64,000 bases of DNA from Paracoccaceae bacterium (GTDB taxonomy: Bacteria; Pseudomonadota; Alphaproteobacteria; Rhodobacterales; Rhodobacteraceae). The notes beneath the pieces are model-generated. The model was given only the letters and a program-made list of their open reading frames with translations, made no database searches and had not been told where the DNA came from. This document shows positions 35,754 through 44,749 of the stretch, one piece after another; within the stretch, counting starts at the first letter, position 1, and the number at the start of each line of letters is the position of its first letter. The stretch lies in contig JAKITO010000005.1 in NCBI GenBank assembly GCA_021648025.1, forward strand, positions 1 through 64,000, in the 5' to 3' direction. The position numbers and the translations under genes are program-made.

Positions 35754-38555
35754 TTAATGTGCTTCAGCCCAGTTAGCGCCTTGCCCTGCATCCACCGTCA
35801 ATCGGACATCAAGGTGAACCACAGGATCAGGCGCGTTTTCCATTACTTTTCGTGCGATTTCGATAGTCTTGTCCACCGCATCCTCGGCCACCTCAAACAG
35901 CAATTCATCATGCACCTGCAACAACATTCGCGCAGGCAACCCGGCGATTGCATCCGGCATCCGGATCATCGCGCGCCGTATCACATCCGCCGCCGTGCCT
36001 TGTATTGGCGCATTGATCGCCGCGCGTTTGGCAAATCCGGCGTGCGGGCCTTTTGCATTGATCTCGGGCGTATGTATCCTGCGGCCAAACAGGGTTTGGA
36101 CGTGCCCATGTTCTTTGGCAAACGCCACCGTGTCGTCCATATACGTGCGAATGCCCGGAAAGCGTTCAAAGTACCGGTCGATGAACCCCTGCGCCTCAGC
36201 CCTTGGAATACGCAGATTACGTGCCAGACCAAAGCCTGAAATGCCATAGATCACCCCAAAATTGATCGCCTTGGCGCGGCGGCGCACATCCGGCGTCATC
36301 TCGTCCATCGGCACGCCGAACATCTCGCTCGCGGTCATGGCGTGGATGTCCAATCCGTCGGCAAAAGCCTGTTTCAACGCCGGAATATCGGCGATATGGG
36401 CAAGGATGCGCAGTTCAATCTGGCTATAATCCAGCGATACCAGAACATTGCCCGGCTCGGCGATAAACGCTTCGCGGATACGGCGTCCATCCTCGGTACG
36501 TACCGGGATATTTTGCAAGTTCGGGTCGGTTGATGCCAGCCGGCCAGTGCTGGCACCGGCAATGGAATACGACGTATGTACCCGGCCCGTATCGGCGTTG
36601 ATATGGTCCTGCAATGCGTCCGTATAGGTCGATTTCAGTTTTTGCAGTTGGCGGTAATCCAGCACCCGGCCCGGAAAATCATGTTCAGTGGCCAGGTCCT
36701 CCAACACTTGCGCCGGGGTTGACCATTGGCCGGTCTTGGTCTTCTTGCCGCCTTCCAGGCTCATCTGGTCAAACAGGATATTGCCCACCTGAGCCGGCGA
36801 TTGCACATTAAATTCATGCCCCGCCAGTTGGTACAACTCTGCCTCAAGCCCCGCCATCTTTTGTGCAAAAGCATTGGACATGCGCGATAACGTATCGCGA
36901 TCAACCTTGATGCCATGCCGCTCCATCTGCGCCAGAACCGGGATCAACGGCCGTTCCAGCGTCTCATAAACCCGCGTCACCTGCGACCGGTGCAGCAGCG
37001 GCTTGAACAATTGCCACAGGCGCAGGGTGATGTCGGCGTCTTCGGCCGCATACGGCACCGCCTTGTCAATCGGCACCTTGTCAAAGGTGATCGCCGATTT
37101 ACCGCTGCCCAAAAGCGGCTTGATCGGGATTGGCGTATGGTCAAGATAGCGGGTGCTAAGCGTGTCCATACCGTGATTGTGCAACCCACCATGCAGCGCA
37201 TAAGACATCAGCATCGTGTCATCAATCGGTGCAATATCAACGCCGTAACGGACGAATATCTTGGCATCATACTTCATGTTCTGGCCGATTTTGATGATTG
37301 CCGGATCTTCCAGCACCGGCCTTAGCAGGTCCAGCGCCTCATCCAGTGCCATCTGACCATCAGTCAGATCGCCCGAGCCAAAAAGATCGTCACTGGTCCC
37401 GTCGCGGTGGGACAGAGGGATGTAACAGGCCGACCCGGGTTCAACACAAAGTGAGATGCCAACCAGATCGACAACCATCTCGTCCAGCCCGGTGGTTTCA
37501 GTATCCACCGCAACCCAGCCGCGGTGGTAAATCTTTTTGATCCAGCGCTTTAGGGCGGCGCTATCGCGCACACACTCATATTTCCCGACCTCAAACGGCG
37601 GCGCCTCTGGCGCGCCGTCGGCGGCCCCTGCCGGGGCAATTTGCGGAACTTCAGGCGCTTGGATTCCCATTTGTGCAGCGATGCGTTTGGTGAGGGTGCT
37701 AAACTCCATTTCAGCCAGAAACGGCATAAGAGTTCCCGGGTCCGGGTCGCGAACTTCAAGGTCGTCCAGAGTGAAATCCAGCGGAGTCTCAGTATCCAGT
37801 GTAACCAACTGACGCGACAAAAGTATCTGGTCGGCATTATCAATCAGCGTCTGGCGGCGCTTGGGTTGCTTGATCTCGCCCGCGCGCTCCAGCAAGGTAT
37901 CAAGATCGCCGTATTCGTTGATCAAAAGTGCCGCAGTCTTGATGCCAATCCCCGGCGCACCCGGTATGTTGTCAGCGCTGTCGCCGGCCAGGGCCTGCAC
38001 ATCGATCACCCGCTCTGGCCCGACGCCGAATTTCTCAAACACCCCGTCGCGGTCAATGCGTTTGTTCTTCATCGCGTCCAGCATCTCCACTCCGCCGCCG
38101 ACCAGTTGCATCATGTCTTTGTCGGATGAAATGATGGTACAGCGCCCGCCAGCATCGCGCGCCTGCACCGACAGGGTGGCGATAATATCGTCCGCCTCCC
38201 AGCCCTCAAGTTCTTTGCAGGCGATGTTGAAGGCGCGGGTGGCGTCGCGGGTCAGGGGCATCTGCGGGCGCAGATCCTCGGGCATTGCGTCGCGATTGGC
38301 TTTGTACTGGTCATACAGATCGTTGCGAAACGTATGGCTGCCCTTGTCAAAGATCACCGCCACATGGGTTGGCGCGTCCGGGCCAGTGTTGCTTTCGACA
38401 TAGCGGTACAGCATGTTGCAAAATCCGGCCACCGCACCAATCGGCGCGCCGTCTGACCTGCGCGTCAATGGCGGCAAGGCGTGATAGGCGCGAAAGATAA
38501 ACGCGGACCCGTCGATTAGATGCAGGTGGCATCCTTTTCCAAACCCATCTGCCAT
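35754..38555 (-). CDS. polA: DNA polymerase I
   Basis: The 933-residue protein has all three domains. The 5'-3' exonuclease (1 to about 290) begins HLHLIDGSAFIFRAYHALPPL and contains SSDKDMMQLV and GDSADNIPGAPGIG. The proofreading domain (about 323-515) keeps its catalytic acids in GWVAVDTETTGLD and the downstream NMKYDAKIF. The polymerase domain (about 545-933) shows motif A SLDYSQIELRILAH, the O helix RRAKAINFGVIYGISGFGL, and motif C LLQVHDELLFE. It works in repair and Okazaki-fragment processing. The linker at residues 306-320 is encoded by a pair of DNA palindromes closely matching one in imuB. Confidence 0.97.
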   Translation of the reverse strand: MADGFGKGCHLHLIDGSAFIFRAYHALPPLTRRSDGAPIGAVAGFCNMLYRYVESNTGPDAPTHVAVIFDKGSHTFRNDLYDQYKANRDAMPEDLRPQMPLTRDATRAFNIACKELEGWEADDIIATLSVQARDAGGRCTIISSDKDMMQLVGGGVEMLDAMKNKRIDRDGVFEKFGVGPERVIDVQALAGDSADNIPGAPGIGIKTAALLINEYGDLDTLLERAGEIKQPKRRQTLIDNADQILLSRQLVTLDTETPLDFTLDDLEVRDPDPGTLMPFLAEMEFSTLTKRIAAQMGIQAPEVPQIAPAGAADGAPEAPPFEVGKYECVRDSAALKRWIKKIYHRGWVAVDTETTGLDEMVVDLVGISLCVEPGSACYIPLSHRDGTSDDLFGSGDLTDGQMALDEALDLLRPVLEDPAIIKIGQNMKYDAKIFVRYGVDIAPIDDTMLMSYALHGGLHNHGMDTLSTRYLDHTPIPIKPLLGSGKSAITFDKVPIDKAVPYAAEDADITLRLWQLFKPLLHRSQVTRVYETLERPLIPVLAQMERHGIKVDRDTLSRMSNAFAQKMAGLEAELYQLAGHEFNVQSPAQVGNILFDQMSLEGGKKTKTGQWSTPAQVLEDLATEHDFPGRVLDYRQLQKLKSTYTDALQDHINADTGRVHTSYSIAGASTGRLASTDPNLQNIPVRTEDGRRIREAFIAEPGNVLVSLDYSQIELRILAHIADIPALKQAFADGLDIHAMTASEMFGVPMDEMTPDVRRRAKAINFGVIYGISGFGLARNLRIPRAEAQGFIDRYFERFPGIRTYMDDTVAFAKEHGHVQTLFGRRIHTPEINAKGPHAGFAKRAAINAPIQGTAADVIRRAMIRMPDAIAGLPARMLLQVHDELLFEVAEDAVDKTIEIARKVMENAPDPVVHLDVRLTVDAGQGANWAEAH
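37597..37640. repeat. Double palindrome in the polA linker, homologous to one in imuB
   Basis: On the plus strand GGCGCC-TCT-GGCGCGCC is followed by GCCCC-TGCC-GGGGC and then AAT. Order and sequence parallel the imuB element at 14481-14522: both have GCGGCGC, GCGCGCCGT, GCCCC, GGGGCAAT in that order. In both genes it encodes an Ile-Ala-Pro-x-Gly linker in the same frame. Confidence 0.55.
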
Positions 38556-38626
38556 AACGCGCTCCTATCTGAATGATTGGTGTGGTTTGCCACGCAACGG
38601 CGCGCGAGGCCAGCGCAATTGCGCCT

Positions 38627-38890
38627 TCAGGCTTGCGCCTCAAGACGGTGCGCCCGGCGCGCCAGTTTTTCCGCAAGATTCAGAATGACGCCGGGTCGCG
38701 ACCAGGGACAAACGGCAATGCAAATAGCACAGCCCGAGGTTTCGGCAAAAAACGGAATGCACTTGTCAAAATCCACATACCACTTGTTTTCCCCGCGCAC
38801 TGTTTGCTTTTCTGGCGCGATAGCCTCTGGTGGACAGGCGTTTTCGCAAACCCGGCAGCTTTGGCAAAATTCGTCGATGCCGAACCCGCA
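38627..38890 (-). pseudogene. C-terminal remnant of a 4Fe-4S (reductive-dehalogenase/QueG-like) protein
   Basis: The open frame from 39022 becomes recognisable only from GFGIDEFCQSCRVCENACPPEAIAPEKQTVRG. That is followed by KWYVDFDKCIPFFAETSGCAICIAVCPWSRPGV. This carries two 4Fe-4S cysteine sets (CxxCxxCxxxCP, and C...CxxCxxxCP) as in the C-terminal part of reductive-dehalogenase-like and epoxyqueuosine-reductase-like proteins. Relatives have several hundred residues before this part; here they are replaced by unrelated sequence. A short stand-alone ferredoxin is an alternative, but the lead-in does not look coding. Confidence 0.65.
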
Positions 38891-39093
38891 TTCCAGGGCT
38901 GGCGGCCTTGTCCGGTATTGATGAACCGGCCCAGCCCGGCAGTCCAGTCCGCAGGCGCGCAATCCGCAGGCCGCGGTGCGACATCCGGCAGTGGCGATGT
39001 GGTTCAAGCGGTCTGAATGCAATGGCTTTGGCCATTTGTGCCCCCCCTGGCATTGTCAGCTTGGCAACACGTTTAACACATCGCATGTCAGCC

Positions 39094-39282
39094 TCATTTG
39101 GCCTGTTCGGTGTGATCCTTGTGTATGAATTTGCAATCGCAATAAGGGCATTCAACCCAGCCGGAATCGTTCGGAATTTGCAGCCAGACCCGTGGGTGGC
39201 CGCCCTCTCCGCCGTCACAAGCGATACGATAACGGTCGACAATTTTGGTTTCTGGGGCCGGAATTGGGGCTTTAATACTCAT
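39094..39282 (-). CDS. Zinc-finger domain protein, NDUFS6-like (zf-CHCC)
   Basis: The 62-residue protein carries the CHCC zinc-finger pattern [28 protein letters not shown]: a Cys upstream (RIACDG), a His, and the two-Cys CPYC knuckle. This is the alphaproteobacterial counterpart of the NDUFS6 accessory subunit of respiratory complex I. In this order it usually stands alone, away from the nuo operon. It is divergent from cofG across a 136-bp gap that contains a perfect palindrome, so its own promoter may be affected by the same regulator. Confidence 0.82.
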   Translation of the reverse strand: MSIKAPIPAPETKIVDRYRIACDGGEGGHPRVWLQIPNDSGWVECPYCDCKFIHKDHTEQAK

Positions 39283-39311
39283 CGCATGGCGGTCCTTTTT
39301 GGTGTTGTCCG

Positions 39312-39328
39312 ATTGGTCAAACTGACCC
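39312..39328. promoter_or_regulatory. Second operator-like half-site in the zinc-finger/cofG gap
   Basis: ATTGGTCAA at 39312-39320 is identical to the right half of the palindrome at 39394-39409, and GACC follows, giving GGTC-N5-GACC at 39315-39327. It lies about 30-45 bp upstream of the zinc-finger gene start, so a single regulator could act on both divergent promoters. Confidence 0.4.
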
Positions 39329-39383
39329 GTTGTTTATGAGCCAAGGCAATTCGCGGAGCAAGAGGGGCCGTTGATGAAGATGG

Positions 39384-39412
39384 TTGACAAATATTGACCA
39401 ATTGGTCAAATT
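39384..39412 (+). promoter_or_regulatory. cofG promoter region with a 16-bp perfect palindrome
   Basis: TTGACA at 39384-39389 is a consensus -35 box. Directly downstream lies TTGACCAATTGGTCAA at 39394-39409, a perfect 16-bp palindrome occupying the spacer and the likely -10 zone. Such a position is typical of a repressor operator of TetR or MarR type. The ATG of cofG is only 10 bp further on, with no ribosome-binding site visible, so the transcript may be leaderless or nearly so. Confidence 0.6.
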
Positions 39413-39418
39413 TAATCC

Positions 39419-40561
39419 ATGAGCATGACCACCACTCAAGCGATGGCCTTTGAAACGGCGGATGGCGACGCATTGCGGGCGCTTATGGCGGGGGCCACGG
39501 CCCGGCGTCGGGCGCAGTGGGGCGATGTCATCACCTATTCCCGCAAAGTGTTTGTGCCGCTGACGAACATGTGCCGCGACACTTGCACCTATTGCAGCTT
39601 TGTCGAACATCCGGATTCGCCGAAGGCCAATTTCATGACGCCCGATCAGGTGCTGGCCACGGCCCGCAAGGGTCAGGAGCAGGGATGCAAGGAGCTGCTG
39701 TTCAGCCTCGGAGAACGGCCCGAACTACGCTATGACAAGGCGCGCGCGGCGCTGGACCGGCTTGGCTACGAATCCACAAATCACTATCTGCGTGCCATGT
39801 GCGAACTGGTGCTGACGCAAACAACCCTGTTGCCGCATGTAAATGCCGGCACATTGAACGGGGCTGAGATTGATATGTTACGCCCGGTTTCGGCCTCGAT
39901 GGGGATGATGCTGGAAACCGTGTCGCGCCGGTTGACCCGCAAAGGCATGCCGCATCATGCCTGCCCCGACAAGGTGCCGACCCAACGGTTGCGTACCCTG
40001 GAACGCGCCGGGGAACGCGGTGTGCCGTTCACCACCGGCCTGTTGATTGGCATTGGCGAAACCTGGGCGGAACGGGTTGAAAGCCTGGCGGCGATCAACG
40101 CCGCCCACCTGCGCCATGGTCATATTCAAGAGGTGATCATCCAGAACTTCCAGCAAAAGCCGGGAATTGTGATGGCGGATCACCCGGAACCAGACCTGAA
40201 CGATATGCTGCGCACTTTGGCGGTGGCGCGCCTGATGCTGGAGCCTGAGATCAGCCTGCAAGCGCCGCCCAACCTGTCGGCGCGCCATATGGAATACCTG
40301 AATGCCGGGATGAATGATTGGGGTGGCATTTCCCCCGTGACCATCGACTTTATCAACCCCGATCACGAATGGCCGGAAATCCAGACGTTGGCTGCGTCAA
40401 CCCAAACGGCGGGCTGTGAACTGGTCGAACGGCTGACGATCTATCCCCGGTATCTGCGCCGCTCGGACACCTTTCTTGACCCGTCCCTGCGCACAAGGAT
40501 TGCCGCCATGTCCCGGCCCGATGGTCTGGCGCAACAGCAATGTCTGGAAACCATGGCATGA
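39419..40561 (+). CDS. cofG: CofG, 7,8-didemethyl-8-hydroxy-5-deazariboflavin synthase subunit
   Basis: The 380-residue radical-SAM protein carries the cluster motif at C52, C56 and C59 (CRDTCTYC, the CX3CX2C form). The phrase SRKVFVPLTNMCRDTCTYCSF and the following CKELLFSLGERPE identify the CofG subunit. With CofH it makes the deazaflavin chromophore FO from tyrosine and a pyrimidine intermediate. In actinobacteria the two subunits are fused as FbiC; here they are separate genes as in archaea and cyanobacteria. It is the first gene of the F420 operon and overlaps cofH by ATGA. Confidence 0.93.
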   Translation: MSMTTTQAMAFETADGDALRALMAGATARRRAQWGDVITYSRKVFVPLTNMCRDTCTYCSFVEHPDSPKANFMTPDQVLATARKGQEQGCKELLFSLGERPELRYDKARAALDRLGYESTNHYLRAMCELVLTQTTLLPHVNAGTLNGAEIDMLRPVSASMGMMLETVSRRLTRKGMPHHACPDKVPTQRLRTLERAGERGVPFTTGLLIGIGETWAERVESLAAINAAHLRHGHIQEVIIQNFQQKPGIVMADHPEPDLNDMLRTLAVARLMLEPEISLQAPPNLSARHMEYLNAGMNDWGGISPVTIDFINPDHEWPEIQTLAASTQTAGCELVERLTIYPRYLRRSDTFLDPSLRTRIAAMSRPDGLAQQQCLETMA

Positions 40562-41784
40562 GCATCCCCCCTTGTTCCACACCCGTCACCCGTATCCTCG
40601 ACCGGTTTACCGCCGGGCAAGAGGTCAGCCAACAAGACGGCGAGGTCCTGTTTGGCGCGCAAGGCGCGGACATTGCGGCGATCACCGCCATGGCCGATCA
40701 TCTGCGCCACCAGGTCAACGGCGAACAGGTGGGGTTTGTCGTCAACCGCAACATCAATTTCACCAATATCTGCTACATGGGCTGTCGGTTCTGCGGCTTT
40801 GCCAAACGGCGCGAAGATGCCGGGGCCGAATGGCTTAGCTTAGAGACCATCGTCACCCGCGCACAACAGGCGCAGGCGCGCGGTGCGACCGAGGTGTGCA
40901 TTCAGGGCGGCATCCATCCCAAGATGCCCGGCACCTATTATCGCGACATCGTGCTGGCGATCAAAGCCGCGCTGCCAGACCTGCACATCCACGCCTTTTC
41001 ACCGTTTGAAATATGGTACGGTGCGGCCAAGACCAAAATGTCTTACGTCGATTTCATCACCGACCTGAAGGAATGCGGCCTTGGGTCAATTCCCGGTACG
41101 GCGGCTGAAATCCTTGATACCGAGGTGCGCAAGCAACTGACCAAAGACAAGCTGAGCGCAGATAAGTGGGTCGAGATCATCCGTGCTGCACACCACGCAG
41201 GTGTCAGGACCACGGCAACCATCATGTACGGCCATATCGACGGGCCAAAACACTGGTCGGCGCATATCGCCATTTTGCGCGAAATCCAACGCGAAACCGG
41301 TGGGTTTACCGAACTGGTACCGCTGAGTTTCGTGCATTATGACAGCCCGCTTTACCTTGCCGATCCCACCCATGTACGCCCCGGCCCGACCACTGCCGAA
41401 GTCAATTTGATGCATGCGGTGTCGCGCATCATGCTGCATGGGTTCATCGACAATATTCAGACATCGTGGACCAAACTTGGCCCCGAGCGGGCGCAGGAAT
41501 TACTGCGCAGCGGGGTGAATGATTTTGGCGGTACCTTGATGAACGAAAGCATCTCACGTGCGGCAGGCGCAGGCTTTGGGCAAGAGGTGACGGCCTTTGA
41601 AATGGTCCAGATCATCCGCGCCGCTGGCCGCATTCCGGTCCAACGCACCACCACCTATGACGTATTGGAAGTGTTCAATTCACACGACCCCGCCCGGCAG
41701 GCGCCGCTGGTCGAACGCGACGGCCACACACCGCTGGATTTCCTTGGCGCGGACCTGCCCGGCTTTCTGAAAGAGGACGCCTGA
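40558..41784 (+). CDS. cofH: CofH, 5-amino-6-(D-ribitylamino)uracil-L-tyrosine 4-hydroxyphenyl transferase
   Basis: The 408-residue radical-SAM protein has the cluster motif at C72, C76 and C79 in NFTNICYMGCRFCGFAKR. CIQGGIHPKMPGTYY, HIHAFSPFEIWYGA and PGTAAEILDTEVRK are CofH/MqnE-type signatures. It couples tyrosine to the ribityl-uracil, giving the intermediate that CofG closes to FO. The start is the ATG overlapping the cofG stop; a start six residues earlier lies within cofG. Its stop overlaps the cofD start by one base. Confidence 0.94.
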   Translation: MSIPPCSTPVTRILDRFTAGQEVSQQDGEVLFGAQGADIAAITAMADHLRHQVNGEQVGFVVNRNINFTNICYMGCRFCGFAKRREDAGAEWLSLETIVTRAQQAQARGATEVCIQGGIHPKMPGTYYRDIVLAIKAALPDLHIHAFSPFEIWYGAAKTKMSYVDFITDLKECGLGSIPGTAAEILDTEVRKQLTKDKLSADKWVEIIRAAHHAGVRTTATIMYGHIDGPKHWSAHIAILREIQRETGGFTELVPLSFVHYDSPLYLADPTHVRPGPTTAEVNLMHAVSRIMLHGFIDNIQTSWTKLGPERAQELLRSGVNDFGGTLMNESISRAAGAGFGQEVTAFEMVQIIRAAGRIPVQRTTTYDVLEVFNSHDPARQAPLVERDGHTPLDFLGADLPGFLKEDA

Positions 41785-42710
41785 TGCAACGGGTAACCCT
41801 TTTGGCGGGTGGCGTGGGCGGGGCCAAGATGGCCGAAGGTTTTGACGCGCTGGGGGATGTGGACCTGTCGGTGATCGGCAATATTGCCGATGACGCCGCG
41901 TTTCACGGGCTTTGGGTGTCGCCGGACATTGATACGCTGACCTATTCTCTGGCCGGTCGGATTGACCGGGCACAAGGCTGGGGCGTGGCGGATGAAGCGC
42001 TGCGCGCCTTGGGTGTGTTGGGCGAGTTGGGCAATGACACCTGGATGACGCTGGGCGACCGCGACTTTGGCCTGCATATCTATCGAACCCACGCCCTGCA
42101 ACAGGGTCAAAGCCGGTCTGAAATTGCCGCCCATGTGGCGCAGGTATTCGGGGTGAAATCACAGATCATCCTGCCCACGGATGATGTCGTTCAAACCCGT
42201 GTTCGCACCGCCGATGGTTGGCTGTCGTTTCAGGAATATTTCGTGCGCGAACAATGCCAGCCCGACGTTCTGGAACTGGGTTTTGACGGCATCAAAGCTG
42301 CCCGCCCCACAGCGGCGGCGCTTAACGCCATCAGCACCGCAGACCTGATTGTTATCGCCCCCAGCAACCCATTGGTGTCGATTGATCCGATCCTGAACGT
42401 TCCCGGCATCCGCGCCGCCATGGCTGCCGCTTCAGCGCCCAAAATCGCCGTCAGCCCGTTGATTGACGGCAAGGTGGTCAAAGGCCCGGCGGACCGGATG
42501 ATGACAGCGCTGGGCCTGCGCGCCGATGCGCTGGGCGTGGCGCAGCATTATGGTGATCTGATCGACACGATGGTGATCGACCACGCCGATGCCGCCCTTG
42601 TCGGCCCGATCAATGCACTTGGGATAAGCGCAAAATGCGCGCAGACCCTGATGAAGGATTTAGGCGATAAATCCGCCCTTGCCAGTGCCATTCTTGCAGG
42701 GGTACGCTGA
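41784..42710 (+). CDS. cofD: CofD, 2-phospho-L-lactate (or related) transferase for F420-0
   Basis: The 308-residue CofD/FbiA-family protein has the glycine-rich start RVTLLAGGVGGAKMAEGFDAL, NIADDAAFHGLWVSPDIDTLTYSLAGRID, and the nucleotide-side VIAPSNPLVSIDPILNVPGIR. It transfers the phospho-acid moiety from the guanylyl-activated donor onto FO. Depending on organism the acid is phospholactate, phosphoenolpyruvate or 3-phosphoglycerate, and sequence alone does not settle which applies here. Start and stop overlap the neighbours by one base each (TGATG). Confidence 0.93.
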   Translation: MQRVTLLAGGVGGAKMAEGFDALGDVDLSVIGNIADDAAFHGLWVSPDIDTLTYSLAGRIDRAQGWGVADEALRALGVLGELGNDTWMTLGDRDFGLHIYRTHALQQGQSRSEIAAHVAQVFGVKSQIILPTDDVVQTRVRTADGWLSFQEYFVREQCQPDVLELGFDGIKAARPTAAALNAISTADLIVIAPSNPLVSIDPILNVPGIRAAMAAASAPKIAVSPLIDGKVVKGPADRMMTALGLRADALGVAQHYGDLIDTMVIDHADAALVGPINALGISAKCAQTLMKDLGDKSALASAILAGVR

Positions 42711-43309
42711 TGCAGGATTTGCTGTTTGTCATCCCGATGAAAGACCCTGACAAGGGCAAATCCCGCCTTGCGTCCGTCTTGCCCGCGCCTGCGCGTCGGC
42801 GGTTGGCCATCGCGCTTTTCCGGCAGGTTCTGACGTTTCTAAGGGATAACCAACCGGCGCATGGCGTGCTGGTTGTCACCGGTTCCGACAAGGTCATTCA
42901 AGTCGCCGGTGAATACAAGGCTTTGACCTTGTTAGAGGCTGATACCGGCCTGAATAACGCCATTTCTCAGGCCGCCGAATGGGCCAAATCCCGCTATAAA
43001 TCCATCTGCATTCTGCCCGCCGACCTTGCCGACCCGGACCCGGACGACCTGGCACAATTACTGGCCTATCCGCGCGACGGGCGCTATATCACGATCGCGC
43101 CGTCGCACGATGGCGGCACCAACTGCCTGATCACCTCGCCGCCCGGTACCATCGCGTTCCGCTATGGCCCCGGTTCCAGCCACGCGCATCAACGCGAGGC
43201 GGTTGCAAACGGCATCGCCTGCACCATCGCCCCCCTGTCCAGCTTTGCCTGGGACATCGACACAAGCGCTGACCTGCACCGCCTGCGTCTGAAAACGGAT
43301 GCACCATGA
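42710..43309 (+). CDS. cofC: CofC, guanylyltransferase of F420 biosynthesis
   Basis: The 199-residue nucleotidyltransferase of the CofC/FbiD family begins LFVIPMKDPDKGKSRLASVL, with the basic loop that binds GTP. ILPADLADPDPDDLAQLL carries metal-binding acids, and HDGGTNCLITSPPGTIAFRYGPGSSHAHQREA is a family block. It activates a three-carbon phospho-acid with GTP for CofD. Homologues differ in using 2-phospholactate, phosphoenolpyruvate or 3-phosphoglycerate. It overlaps cofD by one base and cofE by ATGA. Confidence 0.9.
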   Translation: MQDLLFVIPMKDPDKGKSRLASVLPAPARRRLAIALFRQVLTFLRDNQPAHGVLVVTGSDKVIQVAGEYKALTLLEADTGLNNAISQAAEWAKSRYKSICILPADLADPDPDDLAQLLAYPRDGRYITIAPSHDGGTNCLITSPPGTIAFRYGPGSSHAHQREAVANGIACTIAPLSSFAWDIDTSADLHRLRLKTDAP

Positions 43310-44064
43310 GCGTTTCCCTGACCCCCGTTCCGGGCATTCCCGACATTCATCCGGGCGATGATCTGGCATTGATCGTGGGCAACGCATTGGCCCCGATGGG
43401 GTTGGTGGATGGCGACATCCTGACCTCGGCGCACAAGGTGTTCTCAAAGGCCGAAGGGCAGGTTGTCGCCTTGGCTGATGTAACCCCGTCCCCGCGCGCC
43501 CGTGAGATTGCCACCGAGTTGAACAAAGACCCCCGCAAGGTCGAAGTGATCCTGTCCGAAAGTACCCGGGTGGTGAAAACCTTTCGCCATCCGCACCAAA
43601 GCGAAGGCGTGATGATCTGCCAGCACCGCCTTGGCTTTATCTCGGCCAATGCGGCGGTGGATGAAAGCAATACCGGCCAGGCTGATACGGTTATCCTGCT
43701 GCCACGCGACCCGGACGCCAGTGCGCGCGCCTTTCGCGATGCTTTGGCGGTCCGGTTCAATACGCGGCTTGGCGTGGTGATCACCGATACCTTCGGGCGG
43801 CCATGGCGGTTGGGGCAGGTCAACGTGGCCATCGGGCTGGCGGGGGTGCCTGCGACCAGACACGAAGGCGGGCACAAGGACGCTTACGGGCGCGAATTGG
43901 CCATAACAGAGCCTGCTTTTGCCGATGAAATCGCCACCGCCAGTGGGTTGGTGGTTGGCAAGGCGGCGCAAACACCTGTGGTGCTTGTGCGCGGTCTGAC
44001 GTGGGAAGACACAAATGACACAGCGGCGGACATCCTCCGCCCCGGCAAGGAGAACGTATTTTGA
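43306..44064 (+). CDS. cofE: CofE, coenzyme F420-0:L-glutamate ligase
   Basis: The 252-residue GTP-dependent ligase adds the glutamate tail of F420. Family sequence includes [20 protein letters not shown] near the start, [31 protein letters not shown], and [25 protein letters not shown], the strongly conserved core. It is monofunctional: the C-terminal nitroreductase-like domain found in actinobacterial FbiB (about 200 extra residues) is absent. It overlaps cofC and the following oxidoreductase gene by four bases each. Confidence 0.93.
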   Translation: MSVSLTPVPGIPDIHPGDDLALIVGNALAPMGLVDGDILTSAHKVFSKAEGQVVALADVTPSPRAREIATELNKDPRKVEVILSESTRVVKTFRHPHQSEGVMICQHRLGFISANAAVDESNTGQADTVILLPRDPDASARAFRDALAVRFNTRLGVVITDTFGRPWRLGQVNVAIGLAGVPATRHEGGHKDAYGRELAITEPAFADEIATASGLVVGKAAQTPVVLVRGLTWEDTNDTAADILRPGKENVF

Positions 44065-44729
44065 CCGAGGTAATTGCAATCATCGGCGGCACAGGGCCGC
44101 AAGGGCAGGGGCTGGCGCTTCGCTTTGCCATGGCCGGGGTGCCTGTGGCGCTTGGGTCACGCGATGGCGCGCGCGCAGCGGAAATTGCGGCAGAACTGAA
44201 TGCCAGGATTGGCGGCGATCTGATCACCGGTCTGGAGAACGGTGCCGCGGTTGCGGTGGCGGATGAAATGGTGATCCTGGCGGTGCCATTTTCGGCCCAT
44301 AACGCCACGCTGGAAGCGCTGAAGCCCGCGCTGGCAGGTAAAATCCTGGTGGATATCGTTGTGCCACTGTCAGCTGACGACCCCAAGCTGGTGGATATGC
44401 CCCCCGAAGGGTCGGCCACCGAGGCCGCGCAGGCCTTGTTAGGGCCTGATATTCCGGTGATTGGTGCTTTGCACAATGTGTCGGCGCATACGCTGAACAA
44501 TCTTGAGGTCGCGATAAATTGCGATATTCTGGTTTGCGGCAACAAGCTTGAGCCGCGCAAGAAGGTGATGGCGCTGATCAGCAAACTGGGTGTCACCGCC
44601 TATAACGCCGGGGGGGCGCAGGCGGCGCGCTGTATCGAGGCATTTACCCCCATTCTGATCCGCCTGAATATTTCCAAAGCGGTGCCATTTTCCCATGCCG
44701 GCCTGAAAATCTGGGCCCCTGATACCTGA
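44061..44729 (+). CDS. npdG: F420H2:NADP oxidoreductase
   Basis: The 222-residue protein has the N-terminal NADP-binding Rossmann fold [23 protein letters not shown], then [18 protein letters not shown]420-contact residues are expected in [14 protein letters not shown] and [14 protein letters not shown]. This is the Fno/NpdG family, which moves hydride between NADPH and F420. It starts at a TTG overlapping the cofE stop, so it is translationally coupled. With it the operon can reduce the cofactor it makes. Confidence 0.9.
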   Translation: MTEVIAIIGGTGPQGQGLALRFAMAGVPVALGSRDGARAAEIAAELNARIGGDLITGLENGAAVAVADEMVILAVPFSAHNATLEALKPALAGKILVDIVVPLSADDPKLVDMPPEGSATEAAQALLGPDIPVIGALHNVSAHTLNNLEVAINCDILVCGNKLEPRKKVMALISKLGVTAYNAGGAQAARCIEAFTPILIRLNISKAVPFSHAGLKIWAPDT

Positions 44730-44749
44730 ACCAAACAAGGAGAGAAATA

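Noticed and set aside
39419-41784. FbiC-type fused FO synthase
   Set aside because: A TGA closes cofG at 40559-40561 and a separate ATG starts cofH in another frame; each has its own radical-SAM motif.
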